DNA of 64,000 bases from Xestospongia bergquistia (GCA_963965975.1 OZ014411.1:13160501-13224500), one strand, 5' to 3'. Positions 22,829-33,900 are shown, counted from the stretch's first letter. The notes: generated by a model from the sequence alone, not told the origin. Translations and numbers: made by a program.

Positions 22829-23014
22829 GTGCTAAATCAAATTATTCAAGATAAATCACGTGCTCATCTACATGATATCTTCAATTATCATTTAATTAGT
22901 GTTTGTCATGACCTAACTGATGAACAAGCACAGCATTTAGCTCACTGGCATAACAGAACCACTGAATTCAGCAATAAAATGACAACTCAAGATAAGATAT
23001 TAAGTCACATGTAG
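22829..23014 (+). CDS. Hypothetical small ORF or terminal exon
   Basis: 61 codons with non-repetitive, His-rich composition (DIFNYHLISVCHDLTDEQAQ, HLAHWHNRTTEF). A CAG or TAG acceptor just upstream is not clear. Composition looks more coding than the surroundings, but no family is recognised. Confidence 0.35.
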   Translation: MLNQIIQDKSRAHLHDIFNYHLISVCHDLTDEQAQHLAHWHNRTTEFSNKMTTQDKILSHM

Positions 23015-23293
23015 TTACACTTTCATAATAATAAATAATGTTAGTTATTCACAAAAGATTTCTGCATTATATGTATAATTAAACATTGAACTGTTCTTTA
23101 GTCATCTTTCATTTTTCAATGCTAATTTAAGGTGCATATATGTTGAATAAGGTTATATACTCTGAACGATGTGGATATATGTGAAGAACCTCCTGAAAAA
23201 AACAACAGAGTGGAGGGACTCTTGTGCTACAACATAAATGATGACAGTAAATTTGTTATAAAATGTACTTTTGTTTTATTTTTCTGTTAATAG

Positions 23294-23494
23294 AAGAAAC
23301 AGCTGGATGAGAACATGATCTTCCTTCTTGCTACACTTCCAAAACCACAATACAACAATCTACTGGATACATTTAAGACATATGAAGAAGGAACATTAGT
23401 GAAGCTTAATAAGATTGACAGTCACAAAAAATTTGATTGCAAAGGTAGTATAACTTTAGAGGACTTCAAAACTTTGATGCAGAAAGCACTTTAA
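23294..23494 (+). CDS. Hypothetical terminal exon
   Basis: After TTTCTGTTAATAG the frame is open for 66 codons (KKQLDENMIFLLATLPKPQY ... GSITLEDFKTLMQKAL) and ends in TAA. A D-x-K-G-S-I-x-x-E-D-F stretch is faintly EF-hand-like. Just downstream a second frame reads KWLNEIQSGSLPLQLLN and then LKRLIELKSKFVKFKH, so a frameshift may have cut a longer protein. It may be the last exon of the gene touched at 22829-23014. Confidence 0.35.
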   Translation, partial: KKQLDENMIFLLATLPKPQYNNLLDTFKTYEEGTLVKLNKIDSHKKFDCKGSITLEDFKTLMQKAL

Positions 23495-23857
23495 AATGGC
23501 TAAATGAGATTCAGAGTGGGTCTCTGCCTTTGCAGCTGCTAAATCCCAGGTGCCAAGAGTTAAAAAGATTAATAGAGTTAAAGAGCAAGTTTGTGAAGTT
23601 CAAACATTAATGCTAGATGGAGTTATGACAGTGGAAATAGTTTTTATCAAACAAAGAATGGAAGCACAAAATAGTATGTTTAAAACTGTATTCTTAATGC
23701 TTAATTTATTTATTATAAAGGTTTGATACTTAAACCGGTACTTGCTCCAGTTCACCAATATATAATTTCTACAATTGTTTTTTATTCTTTGTTGAGATTA
23801 AGATATTCAATTCAGTAAAATACTCGAGGTAGTGGTGCTAGATGGAGTTATCACAAC

Positions 23858-23875
23858 TGGTGACGAGGGTGGGAT
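23858..23875 (+). other. Primer binding site of the first gypsy element
   Basis: TGGTGACGAGGGTGGGAT starts with TGG, the complement of a tRNA CCA end. The rest resembles the complement of a tRNA-Ser 3' end, with a mismatch at the discriminator base. It lies 5 bp upstream of the Gag start region. Confidence 0.5.
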
Positions 23876-23879
23876 GCAA

Positions 23880-24705
23880 GATGGCTCAACCTCAGCAGTC
23901 AGGATGGCTACAAACCTTTAGTGCCGCAAACAACATAGGACCTGACAAGCAAGTCCAAGTGTTCTTACATATTGTAGGGAGCAGGAACTACGCCCTGATT
24001 AAGAGTCTCACAGCACCTACCTTGCCACAGGAAAAGTCTTATGAGGATCTCAAGGCTGCGTTGCTTGCTCACTTCCGACCTAAATCTCTACTGATCGCGG
24101 AGTGATTCTGTTTCAATCAGTGCAACCAAGCAGCTGGTGAGTCAGTACACAATTTTCTAGCAGATGTAAGACATCTGGCTATCACTTGTGAATTCAGAGA
24201 TTTTCTCGAACAAGCCCTTTGCGACTGCTTTGTGTATGGGTATGCAGAAAAGATTGTTAACCAAACCTGATCTCAATATCGGTTGAGCTCTGGAGCTTGC
24301 TCGGGGTATTGAAGCAGCTGCATCAGAGACAAAGGGATTCAAGAACCTAAGCAGCATTGCAGGCACCCCAGGCAAAGTCCTCAATCTTGGAGGAGCCGCT
24401 GCCGCCATCGTCCCATTGTCAAGGTCCAGTCCATCAGGCGGATTTTGTTGATATAGTTGTGGGGCCATAACCACAAGGGATGGACATGCAAGTACTGGCA
24501 AGCCAAGTGTCGCCTTTATGGTAAAATTGGTCATATCTCACCTGTCTGTCAAAGAGGTCCAACAAAGAAAACGACTGATTCTAGAAGTGGAAAGAATAGC
24601 TGGAAAACAAATGTGGTGACTGAAGATTTAGGGGTTGCTAACACTGATGTTGAGTTAGTAATGCATGCACTTACCATAGGGAAGCCCTCTGTTAAACCTA
24701 TTTGA
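23880..24705 (+). pseudogene. Gypsy Gag with zinc knuckle
   Basis: The first part (QSGWLQTFSAANNIGPDKQV, LLAHFRPKSLLIAE) is a capsid-like Retrotrans_gag sequence; a TGA follows at 24103. The frame-broken middle continues with Q-A-A-G-E-S-V-type capsid sequence. 24457-24705 holds CKYWQAKCRLYGKIGHISPVC, a C-x-x-x-x-C-x-x-x-G-H-x-x-x-x-C knuckle with altered first spacing. Several stops interrupt it. Confidence 0.7.
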
Positions 24706-24853
24706 GTAGACCTGGAGGTCTTAGGTAGGTAGCTGACCTGAAACACTGGGGCAGCTGTATCTATCTTATCAGAGAAGATTTTTCAACAGTTTTTCTCAGG
24801 AGTTAAGCTTAACCCTTCTTCGTTTCTGCTGAAAACATATACGGAAAGAACGC

Positions 24854-25850
24854 ATGCAGATATTGAGAATACCAGCAGTTAAAGTGTGTTATCTGTCAAA
24901 AAGCCCAATTGACCTGGAACTGGTAGTTGTTTCTGGTGATAGTCCCTGCCTAATGGGCAGAGACTGGGTACAGGTCATTCGTTTAGACTGGCCATCAATT
25001 GCTGTTGTATCACAAGGAGCTTCAACTAGGGCAGTAGAGGCTGTTCTAGACATATACCAAGATGTCTTCACAGACAGGTTAGGAACTATTTATCCTTTTA
25101 AAGCAATGTGGTTTGTTTTCAAAGATGCCAAACCTCGGTTCCATAGGGCTCAAACTGTTCCTTTTGTCTTGAAAAGTCACATAGAGGAAGCACTCGACCA
25201 ATTAGAAGCAGATGGTGTTCTGGAAAAAGATACTCACAGTGACTGGACAGCATCGATTGTGACTGTTCCTAAAAGAGATGGTAGTATCAGAGTGTGCAGA
25301 GACTATAAAGTCACTGTTAATCCAGTGCTAGAGGTGGATAAGTACCCACCAGAGGATATCTTCACTACTCTCGCTGGACGCAAGAGGTTCACTACACTTG
25401 ATTTGTCTCATGCTTACAATCAACTGATCTTGGATGAAGAGTCCAGGAAGTATGATGTTGTGAACAGTCATTGTGGTCTCTGTAGCTATACCAGACTTCT
25501 ATTCGGCATAGCTTCTGCTCCTGCCCTATTCCATCATATCATGGACCAAATCCTCCAAGCAATGGACAAGGTAACATGTTATTTAGATGATATTTTTATT
25601 ACAGGTACATCTGATGAGGAGCAACTAATGAATTTGTCAGAAGTACTGCAGAGACTTTAGAATCACGGACTACATCTCAAGTTAGAAAAGTGTCGCTTTA
25701 TGGAGGACAGTGTTGAGTTTTTGGATCACCGAGTGGACTGCAAAGGATTTCATACAACAGATAGCAATTTGAAAGCTATTGTTGATGCACCTTCATCTAG
25801 GAATGCACAGGAACTTCGAGTGTTTCTAGGACTCCTTAGCTATTATAGTT
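24854..25850 (+). pseudogene. Gypsy protease tail and reverse transcriptase
   Basis: The protease end (LELVVVSGDSPCLMGRDW) leads into RT: FHRAQTVPFVLKSHIEEALD, IVTVPKRDGSIRVCRDYKVT, FTTLDLSHAYNQL, FGIASAPALFHHIMDQIL and the active site CYLDDIFITG (YLDD codons near 25580). A TAG ends the 268-residue stretch at 25658-25660. The thumb continues downstream (HGLHLKLEKCRF, VFLGLLSYYS) with further stops. The substitution of Pro by Ser/Ala near the fingers is minor; the main defect is the stops. Confidence 0.85.
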
Positions 25851-25907
25851 GATTTATAGAGAATCAAGCTAGTCTGACTAAGCCATTGAACAGTTAACTG
25901 TGTAAAG

Positions 25908-26400
25908 ATGGTCGTTGGAAACGGACTAAAGATTGTGCAAAAGCCTTCCAACACATCAAGGATGTTCTGGTATCTTCCCACTTTTGTGACCCATTATGAT
26001 CCTAGTTTACCTCTTAGGTTAGCAGCTGACACTTCTGCTTACGGCCTGGGAGCTGTAATCTCTCATGTAATGGAGGATGGACAGGAACAGCCTATTGCCT
26101 TCGCATCACATACGTTGTCTATAAGTGAGCAGAACTACTCTCAAATAGAGAAAGAAGCTCTGGCACTCATCTTTGGTGTATAGCAGTTCCATTTGTATCT
26201 GTGTGGGCGGATATTTACTTTAGTGACTGACCACAAGCCACTGACAACAATTTTCCGAGCAAAGAGAGCAACTCCTTGCTAGCTGCTGCTCATCTACAGC
26301 ATTGCTCATTGATCTTGTCAGCATACAGCTACAACATAGAGTATCGCCCAACAAAAACTCAAGTTAACACTGACAGTTTGTCCAGATTACCTTTGAAATC
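25908..26400 (+). pseudogene. Gypsy RNase H
   Basis: LAADTSAYGLGAVISHVMED (first catalytic Asp), PIAFASHTLS and NYSQIEKEALALIFGV give the RNase H core. After a TAG at about 26181, TDHKPLTTIF and a VNTDSLSRLP-like tail continue in other frames. Confidence 0.8.
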
Positions 26401-26639
26401 ATAGGAAGTCCCTATCACGTCTGATTAACCAGCTGTCTTCAATGTATCACAACTAGAGAGCCTTCCTGTCACTTCACAACAGGTTAGAACAGCTACTAGA
26501 ACAGATCCTGTTCTATGTAAGGTCGTAAGTTATGTTTGATCAGGATGGCCACAAGATTGTACTCCTACCTTACATCCTTATTGGTCCCATAGGTTTGAAT
26601 TAATGGTAGAGGGAGAATGTCTATTATAGGGCATATGAG

Positions 26640-27760
26640 TCATTGTTCCAAAGAAACTCCAAAAGAAACTGTTGGAAGAGCATAAAGACTACCCAGGCAT
26701 TAGTCAAATGAAATCTGTTGCAAGATGTTACACCATAAAGCAGTAGAGGAAGCGGTCAAAAGCTGTACTTACTGTCAAGCTGTTAAACATTCCCCAGCTG
26801 TTGCTCCAGTACAGCCATGGACATGGCCAAATCACCCCTTTAAGAGAATACATTTGGACTTGGCTGTTCCCTTCCAAGGTTCAATGTTTCTTATTGCTGT
26901 TGATGCTCATTCTAAGTGGCCAGAAGTGTTTGTTATGAAAGAAACTACAGCCACCAAAACCCTTGAAAGTTTGTGTGTCATTTTTGCTAGATTCGAACTA
27001 CTGGAGCAAGTTGTTATGGACAATGGTCCACAATTTGTATCAAAAGATTTCTCCCACTTTCTGAAATCCAATGGATTAAAAACATTGATGTGCTCCCTAT
27101 CACTCAGCTTCAAAAAGGCTGGCAGAATGGTTTGTTCAGTCTCACAAGATAGCACTCAAATCAACTGTTAACAGTGGACTATCTCTTCAACATCATCTCT
27201 CAAGTTTTCTGTTAAGCTACCGTAATACTCCGCATGCTACTACTGGGGTATCTCCTTCATTACTGTTTCTGCATCATCATATTTGAACTAGACTGGATTT
27301 AATCTGTCCAGACTATCCCTCTTCAGTCTTAGCAAAACAAGCTCAGCAAAAGGTTCAGCATTATCGACAAGCTTAGAAACAAGAATTCTTTGTAGGACAG
27401 TTGGTCATGGCTCGTAATATACGTTCTGGTCTGGATTGGGAGCCTGCTGTTGTCATTGAAAGACTAGGACCTCTAACATATCTAGTCGAAACGACTGATC
27501 ATTTATTATGGAAAAGACATATTGATCTCTTGCGTGAGCTGAAGATGGGTAGTCAAGCAGAGACTCCACAGTCTACAGAATCAGAGCCTTCAGATCTGGA
27601 TATTCCTTTAGGATATATCACTCCCATAGGTACACCTCCTGAAGAGGTCATTACTCCACTTAAACCCCCTGGTCAGAACAAGAACCAAGATATTATCTCT
27701 GAGACTCCCAGATATCTGAGACATGACAGGCCAGTTTCCATTTTAACTCTCACATCTTGA
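26640..27760 (+). pseudogene. Gypsy integrase
   Basis: A degenerate HHCC zinc domain (SCTYCQAV) precedes the core: HLDLAVPFQGSMFLIAVDAH with the first Asp, and VVMDNGPQFVSKDF with the second. The helix with the catalytic Glu is frame-broken after 27100. The C-terminal module around 27401-27560 (RNIRSGLDWEPAVVIERLGP, LVETTDHLLWKRHIDLL) is the usual gypsy integrase tail, followed by a Pro/Thr-rich end. Confidence 0.8.
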
Positions 27761-28038
27761 AGATCTTTTTACTTTTTCGACCTTCCTCTATTTTAAGTTG
27801 TTGAACAGTATTTTCCGTAGTAACCAACTAAATAAACATTAAGTTCTCTTGTAAATAAATAGTTTAAATTAAATATCTTTATAGTAGACAGTCTAACCTC
27901 AAAACAGTAATTTAGTGATTGTTCCATAAACTGTTTGTCTCATTGTGTCTGTTCTAAGAGAGCTTGAACACTTTCAAGTTCACAAGACAACTGATCTACC
28001 AATTATAAACAAAGAGCATCAGCACCATATGTGAAGTA

Positions 28039-28365
28039 ATGAACACTACATCAATTGGAAAGGCAATGTTTTCAGAAATTCATAAACTTCTTTGCCTATA
28101 TTTAATAGTTCCCATGACTTCCGCTTCAGCTGAGCGTACATTTTCGACCTTAAGGAGACTGAAGAACTACTTACGTTCAAATATGTCACAAGAGTGTTTG
28201 AACCATGTCATCATTTTACATACTCACAAAAATTGCACAGATCAGGTAAACTTGGAAGAAATAGCAGAAGAATTTGTTACTTTTAATGATTGTAGACTTC
28301 AATACTTTGGGCATTTTTTGATAAGTTATGATCAGAATGTACATGTACTTCTGATTATTACCTAA
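28039..28365 (+). pseudogene. hAT transposase C-terminal dimerisation domain fragment
   Basis: The 108-codon frame contains LCLYLIVPMTSASAERTFST followed by LRRLKNYLRSNMSQECLNHV, the signature of the hAT dimerisation domain (ZMYM1-like/TTF-type family). N-terminal DDE and BED domains are absent. 27900-28038 may hold a worn upstream piece. It is wedged between two gypsy elements. Confidence 0.8.
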
Positions 28366-28514
28366 TAAACACATTTACAATTGCATGAAATTAATTTTTT
28401 CTGGTCAAATTACTTATTCATGATTTAAAGCCCCCTCAACTTTTGAATTGTTCCTACCTCTATGTGTAAATGGATAAACGAACACACTAGTATGATATAT
28501 CCAGATAGACACAT

Positions 28515-28781
28515 GTAACAATCAGAAAGAAGTTGAGTATGATCTATCTGATCAAACAAGCAGATCACTTACGAATCCATCAATCACATCATGCACACAC
28601 ACATGAACGGATCATTTCGGAATTAACCAATAGATTAATTGCCCGTAAAGCGTAATCTGAACCACAGGTATAAAAGGACCATAATTATCATTATATTAAT
28701 TATTCATTATATCATTGACTTGATTTATCCTACCTATTATCTATTTAATTTATAATAAACTTTTACCAACCCTAACCATCA
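28515..28781 (+). repeat. Probable 5' LTR of the Gmr1-like element
   Basis: A TG...CA interval just upstream of the primer binding site contains a TATA-like GTATAAAAGG near 28670 and a polyadenylation signal in ATAATAAACTTTT near 28753. No 3' partner was found, so the start is a guess. Confidence 0.45.
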
Positions 28782-28791
28782 CACTTATTTT

Positions 28792-28809
28792 TGGTGGCAG
28801 CAGTGGGAT
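28792..28809 (+). other. Primer binding site, tRNA-Leu type
   Basis: TGGTGGCAGCAGTGGGAT is the complement of a tRNA 3' end ...ATCCCACTGCTGCCACCA, one base from the common animal tRNA-Leu end (CCACCGCTGCCA plus CCA). Confidence 0.65.
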
Positions 28810-28819
28810 AGCAGCAATA

Positions 28820-29580
28820 CCAGAATATGTTAATAATCAAGTATTCAAAAAGACAGAAACAAACTATTGATAGGGGAATTCGCTTTGGATTGTGACAACA
28901 ACCAAGAATCGGCTATACCCCTAAACAACTAGAAGAAAATTATATAAAAAGGAGTCAAGTGGTATCAGACACTGAATCAGAAGCAGAGGAAACCAAAAGA
29001 CCTATAGATAAAACTATCTCAAAGAAATGACAAAGTCAAGTAAAAACACTATGATCAAATTATGCAAAGCATAGCTGTATGGATAGAACAACAACAATGA
29101 CTTACGCAGGAGCTTGTGTCTGGAAAAACTACCAAAAGACCAGCCTTACAAATTACTCAATACAAACATGATGAAGATATTGAAGATTTTCTGGAGACAT
29201 TCGAGAATATGATGAGACTTAATGACTACTTGGAAGATGGATTGGTAGTGTAGTTAGTACCTCTCTTACAAGGTAAAGCCTCTTCAGGGTGTGCTGGTTT
29301 GGATTACACTGATTATCATATGAAGAGGTCAAAGAGGCCTTAATGAGGTGATTTGATGTAACTCCAGAAGGCAGTAGAAGAACGTTTCACGAACTAGTTT
29401 GAGACAAAAAAATGAAGCCAGATGAATATATAATTCAAGCAGACAAATTGGAATACCAATGTCACCTCTGCTCAAGGAAGAGCAGGAAAAATATCAAGTA
29501 GTACAAAAATGATTAAAAAGAGGATCCTTCTTGAGTAACAAGGATAAAAGGTATTCTCTTTAGAAGATGTTGTCCTAGAG
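28820..29580 (+). pseudogene. Gag of the Gmr1-like element
   Basis: A degenerate capsid: DEDIEDFLETFENMMRLNDY, LVPLLQGKASS, then in shifted frames pieces reading EEVKEALMR-like and FHELVRDKKMKPDEYI-like. This helix pattern is that of the gag capsid from which vertebrate SCAN domains derive (known relation for Gmr1-like elements). No protease domain is recognisable between Gag and integrase. Multiple stops. Confidence 0.6.
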
Positions 29581-29582
29581 AT

Positions 29583-30718
29583 TTGCCAGGAATAGCATAC
29601 GATCAAGTACTACTACCAAAGAAATATCGAGACCAAATACTCAAATTAGGACACAGTGTACCTATGGCAGGACACTTAGGAAAAGAGAAAACAGCTAAAT
29701 GGATACTCAAAAGATTTTACTGGGCTATCCTCTTTCATGATGTGAATCAATACTGCAAAGCCTGCCTAAAATGTCAGTGAGTTGGAGGCAGGAAGACTAA
29801 AGTACCAACGATACATCTACTGATCATGGGAGAACCTTTCAAATGAATAGCTATGGATATAATGGAACCGCTACCCAGGATTTGGAAAGGAAATCAGTAT
29901 ATACTTGTAATCAGTGACTACGCACTCAATGTCTAGAACCTATACCAATCAGCAACTTTACAGGGGTAAGAGTAGTCAAAGAAGTAATTATTCTCTTTGC
30001 CAGGCATTGTATCCCAGAAGAAATCCTAACAGACCAGGGACCAATTTCACTTTGGCGCTACTCGGAGGGCTATATTGGATGTTGGGGATTAAAGCTACAT
30101 GACTGAGTCCATATCACCCTCAAACAAACAGCCTAGTTGAATGATTTAATAAAACATTATAACTGATGCCTAGAAAAGTCCTAGCAGAGGAAGGAAAGAC
30201 ATGGGATAAAATGCTACCACATTATGTACACTTTGCATATTGAGTCCACTGTTGGACTCAATACTTTCAACTTATTATATGGCAGAGATTTTAAAGGGTT
30301 ATTGGAAGTACTTAAGGAAGAATGGATAGAAGACGAAGACGAAGATAAGGACATCCTCACTTACGTAAACCAAGTATGCAGTAGATTAGAATCAGCTAAA
30401 GAAATATTTGAACAAAACGCTAACACAGCCCAACAGAAACAGAGAGAACATTGTGATCAAAAGGCTAGAAAACTACAGCTGAACCAGGGAGACAAGATGT
30501 TATTGTTACTACCAGATAGCAGTAAGAAGTTCGGAGCTAAGCGGCAGGGACCATACCAAGTCACGAAACGAGTAGGAAAAGTCAATTACAAGATCAAAAG
30601 GCCAGAAAAAGAGGGAAGGAAACAGATATTCCATGTCAATTTACTCAAACAATGGCATGATAAACCTCAGGAAGTCTACTACGTAAGTACTATACAAAAA
30701 GATGAAGAAATACCATAA
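29583..30718 (+). pseudogene. Integrase of the Gmr1-like element
   Basis: 29583-29780 is the HHCC zinc domain (AGHLGKEKTAKWILKRFYW, CKACLKCQ). The core (29800-30160) is frame-broken; an ISDYA piece carries an Asp and an LTDQG-like piece the second. 30224-30718 is the tail with the GPY/F module (GPYQVTKRVGKVNYKIKRPE, IFHVNLLKQW). Its stop at 30716 is followed immediately by RT linker sequence. Confidence 0.8.
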
Positions 30719-30789
30719 TATGATTGGAGAAATGAGAAAGGAGATTTTAAGTTTGGCAAAGAACTTTCATATAAACAAATGGATCAGTT

Positions 30790-32060
30790 GGTTCACTTAC
30801 TGAACCATTTGTAACACCGAGCAAACCCAGAAGAACTGACAAAGCCGGACAAAGAATTGTCAGAGATGGAATCCAACCAGTAAGACAGAAACCCTATTGT
30901 ATACCTCATGCCTTCAAAGACCAAGTGATGTCCGAATTGGTTGAAATGGAGTAAGGTGGAATAATAGAGAAATCGAACAGTAATTTCCAATGGTCATCGT
31001 AAAGAAGAAAGATTGAAGTGTCAGGACATGTATAGACTATCGGAAGTTAAACCAAGTGACCAAATTTGACACATACCTATGCCCAGAATGGAAGACTTAA
31101 TTAATCCAATTGGAAGAGCAAAGCACATAACTACACTCGACCTAGCTAAAGATTATTGGGAAGTGCCTATGTCTACCAAGGATAAAGAGAAGAATGTGTT
31201 CACCAGCCCAATGGGTCTCTACCAATTCACTGTGATGCCATTTGAATTGAGTGGAGCACCAGCTACATTCCAATGGATGATGGATTCAGTATTAAGAGGT
31301 ACAGAAACATACACAGGAATATATCTGGATGATGTAGTGGTACATAGTGATGACTGGCACAAACACCTGGAACACCTTTAAACAGTACTTCAGAAATTCA
31401 GTGAAGCAGGACTGACCATCAAACCAAAGAAATGTTTATTTGGAGTGGACAAGTGTACTTACTTAAAATAAAATCAGAGAAGGAGTGACGCCTGAAGAAA
31501 GCAAGATAGAAGCCATTAGAAACCTAACAAGACCAACCACAAAGTGAGAATATTTCTGGAAATGAAAGGTTATTAACTTATTACCATAGATTTATTCACC
31601 GAATTAACCAAGAAACAAGCACCGGAACAAGTGGAATGGACAGCATAAATAGAACATTCCTTCCAGACTCTCAAACAAGCACTAACTTCTACTATCATGA
31701 GAAATCCAGACTTCACTAAACCCTTCATATTACAGATTGATGCATTCAGAATGGGAGCAGGAACTGTACTTAGCAAGGGAGAAGATGTCAATCAACCCAT
31801 AGAGTACTTCAGTAGGAAGCTACTACTACGAGAACGAAACTATTCTGATATTGAGAAAGAATGTCAAGTAATCCTGTTAGGAGTAAAGCCTTCAAAACTT
31901 GCCTACTTGGCAAACCATTCATTGTTCAGACAGATTACCGAGCTCTCCAATGGATAAATAAATTCAAAGATAAGAATCGAAGATTAACAAGATGGAGTTT
32001 AGCATTTCAACCGTACACATTCACAGTTCAGTATAGAAAGGTCTGAGACAATACTAATGC
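30790..32060 (+). pseudogene. RT and RNase H of the Gmr1-like element
   Basis: The pre-RT linker (PVRQKPYCIPHAFKDQV) starts near 30880. The palm is at 31079-31381 (HITTLDLAKDYWEVPMS, FELSGAPATFQWMMD, YLDD codons at 31322-31333). After a TAA, LTIKPKKCLFGV gives the thumb. RNase H runs 31697-32046 (LQIDAFRMGAGTVLSKG, NYSDIEKECQVILLG, then in another frame VQTDYRALQW) and ends with TVQYRKV-stop-DN-NAN. Confidence 0.85.
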
Positions 32061-32090
32061 TAATGAACTCTCTGTTAACTGTTAACTTAC

Positions 32091-32274
32091 TTCAGAGGTG
32101 CTTCTGCTTTGTTCAGTTCACTGTAAATGTTCTCTCATTATTTCAACTTCTCTACTTTTAGTTTCTATATCTTGAATAAGTCCTCTAGCTTGTTTCTAGT
32201 GCTCCTCTATCTCTGATGAGATTTGATCGGATATTTGATGTAAAGTTTTGTTCTCTTCTTCCAGTTTAGATAAT
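32091..32274 (-). pseudogene. Coiled-coil exon relic (minus strand)
   Basis: Bounded by TTTTTAG and GAA|GTAAGTT, the frame reads RLSKLEEENKTLHQISDQIS, then IQDIETKSREVEIMREHLQ, a strong heptad pattern broken by TAG and TGA. It begins exactly where the Gmr1-like element ends, so the element probably inserted beside or into the host gene. The parent gene is not recognised. Confidence 0.45.
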
Positions 32275-32559
32275 CTAAAAACATGAGATTTAAATTTCAA
32301 AGTATCTCTCAATCTCTATACATGAAAATGATGTATGAGGATTGGAAATGAGACTTCTTTTTCATACAATTTTTATGATATGGTATCAGAGTCAATTTCT
32401 AATATGGGAATGAGACTTGATTACAAAAGTCTCATTCCTGTTCTAATTATTACTGCTATATATAGAAGTTGTAAAGACTGAATAGCAAGAAAAAGAGCTA
32501 TTATAGTTTTTCCTTTATTTTGCTTGCGATACTTTCACATAACACATTTAACTAGTTAG

Positions 32560-33540
32560 AATTTATAAAAATATATAAAAGATCAATCTTACATAGAGTA
32601 GATAGTAGAAACCTCATTATATCTTCTCCAATATAGTTATCAATGTCTCACTATAGAATTAAAGAAATAGCTTAGCACAAAATTGTCAAATTAATGATAG
32701 ATCAAACTTACAATCTAAGTTATCAGAGAACCTCAACATTATGTACACTTATATAGTAGACCAAAGTCCACCTAAAAATTAAAGTATATGTTTAGTACAG
32801 AACTGTTCATATTATTATAACAGATATAACTAAAGGTGGCTTCACATAACTACAATAGTATGTGGATCATGTTGTGTTCTTTGCATCGCATTGCATAGCG
32901 TAGTATCAATGCTGTTCATATAAACGGGAAGATACATGTGAACAAAACTCCGCCTTTATCGTTATAAACTCTATTAGTGCAAAATGGAGACTAAAGTTCT
33001 GTTTGCTTTCCTTTACAGACAATGAAGAAGGTGACCAAAACAAAGAAGAACTATGTGGGTGTGTCCTATATTTACTCAACAGCTGTATATTATTTCTGTG
33101 TGCTCTTTGTCAGTTACCTGGCTTGCCATTTCCTTCCATGCATTGATTCTATCCTCACATTGCCGTTTGTGCATTGTGCACACACTGTGTTCATAAATTG
33201 ATGTACATACCCAACGTGACATGATTCAAGACTTTGCATCATTATGTGAACCAGCCTTTACAGTAGTCATCAGTTAATGTAGATCAGATCATCGCTATAA
33301 GTGACCATTAAACCTGAACAATAAGTGTTACAGAATGGTCTCAGAAAATGGACGTGTAAGATAACATACACAGGAACTATTACTTAACAAAAAGTCATAA
33401 TAAGTACCAGAGTTGTTTGTAATAGTCACAGAAGATATAATTATAACTGAACAAAAACTTTATAATGTACACTACAATACAATATAATACAAGACATTTT
33501 TGTGGTTGGGCATTAAGAAGTATGCACTTGTCATGGGACT
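32560..33540 (+). repeat. Old segmental duplication, copy B
   Basis: Collinear with 16256-19560 but shortened. It is interrupted at 32831-33260 by an inserted inverted-repeat element that copy A lacks. Confidence 0.7.
32831..33260. mobile_element. Small PIF/Harbinger-like nonautonomous element
   Basis: The ends TAAAGGTGGCTTCACATAA and TTATGTGAACCAGCCTTTA are inverse complements with two mismatches. The element is missing from the paralogous site in copy A near 16545, which marks both borders within a few bases. Inside, a TTTCCTTTACAG acceptor and a short Lys-rich frame (MKKVTKTKKNYVGVS) may be a transposase remnant. GG(T/C)GGTTCACAT-type ends are typical of Harbinger/ISL2EU families; this class is inferred. 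Confidence 0.75.
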
Positions 33541-33900
33541 AGCTAAGTCTAGCTTAGATCACATTACAAGAGCTTGGGCATTAAGAGGTGTCTACATGTC
33601 AAATAGATAAGAATCACAAAAGAGGAAGGACACTGTCACTACAGCTGAACAAACAAAGGGAGAGGGAGATAATAGTTCTATGGATCATATTACAACAGCT
33701 TGGGTAGAGGTATGTACATGTCATGGGACTAGCTTGGATGGTATTACAACAGCTTGGGCATTAAGAGGGGTGTACATGTCAAATAGATAAGAATCACAAA
33801 AGAGGAAGGACACAGTCACTACAGCTAAACAAACAAAGGGGGAGGGAGACAATAGTACAATGGATCATATTACAACAGCTTGGGTATTAAAAGGGGAGTA
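33531..33900 (+). repeat. Tandem duplication, unit about 190 bp
   Basis: TCATGGGACTAGCT starts both units (33531 and 33721). The shared body includes ACATGTCAAATAGATAAGAA, AGAGGAAGGACAC and GGATCATATTACAACAGCTT. Confidence 0.85.

Larger units (their letters stand above)
23858..27760 (+). mobile_element. Degenerate Ty3/gypsy retrotransposon, classic domain order
   Basis: A primer-binding-site-like sequence is followed by Gag (23880-24560), protease remnant and reverse transcriptase (24680-25850), RNase H (25908-26400) and integrase with a C-terminal module (26640-27760). All parts carry stops or frameshifts. No LTR pair was found by eye at the expected places, so both ends are probably worn or deleted. 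Confidence 0.85.
28515..32090 (+). mobile_element. Ty3/gypsy element with integrase before RT (Gmr1-like order)
   Basis: The order is LTR, primer binding site, Gag (28820-29560), integrase (29583-30718), then RT and RNase H (30790-32060). The integrase GPY/F tail runs straight into the pre-RT linker in the same orientation, with no LTR between. This order is known from Gmr1-type gypsy elements and is the reverse of the classic one. All domains have stops or frameshifts. No 3' LTR is seen; the copy seems cut near 32080. Confidence 0.75.

Noticed and set aside
24157..24534. 125-residue minus-strand ORF
   Set aside because: Antisense to the gypsy Gag, which is recognisable on the plus strand.
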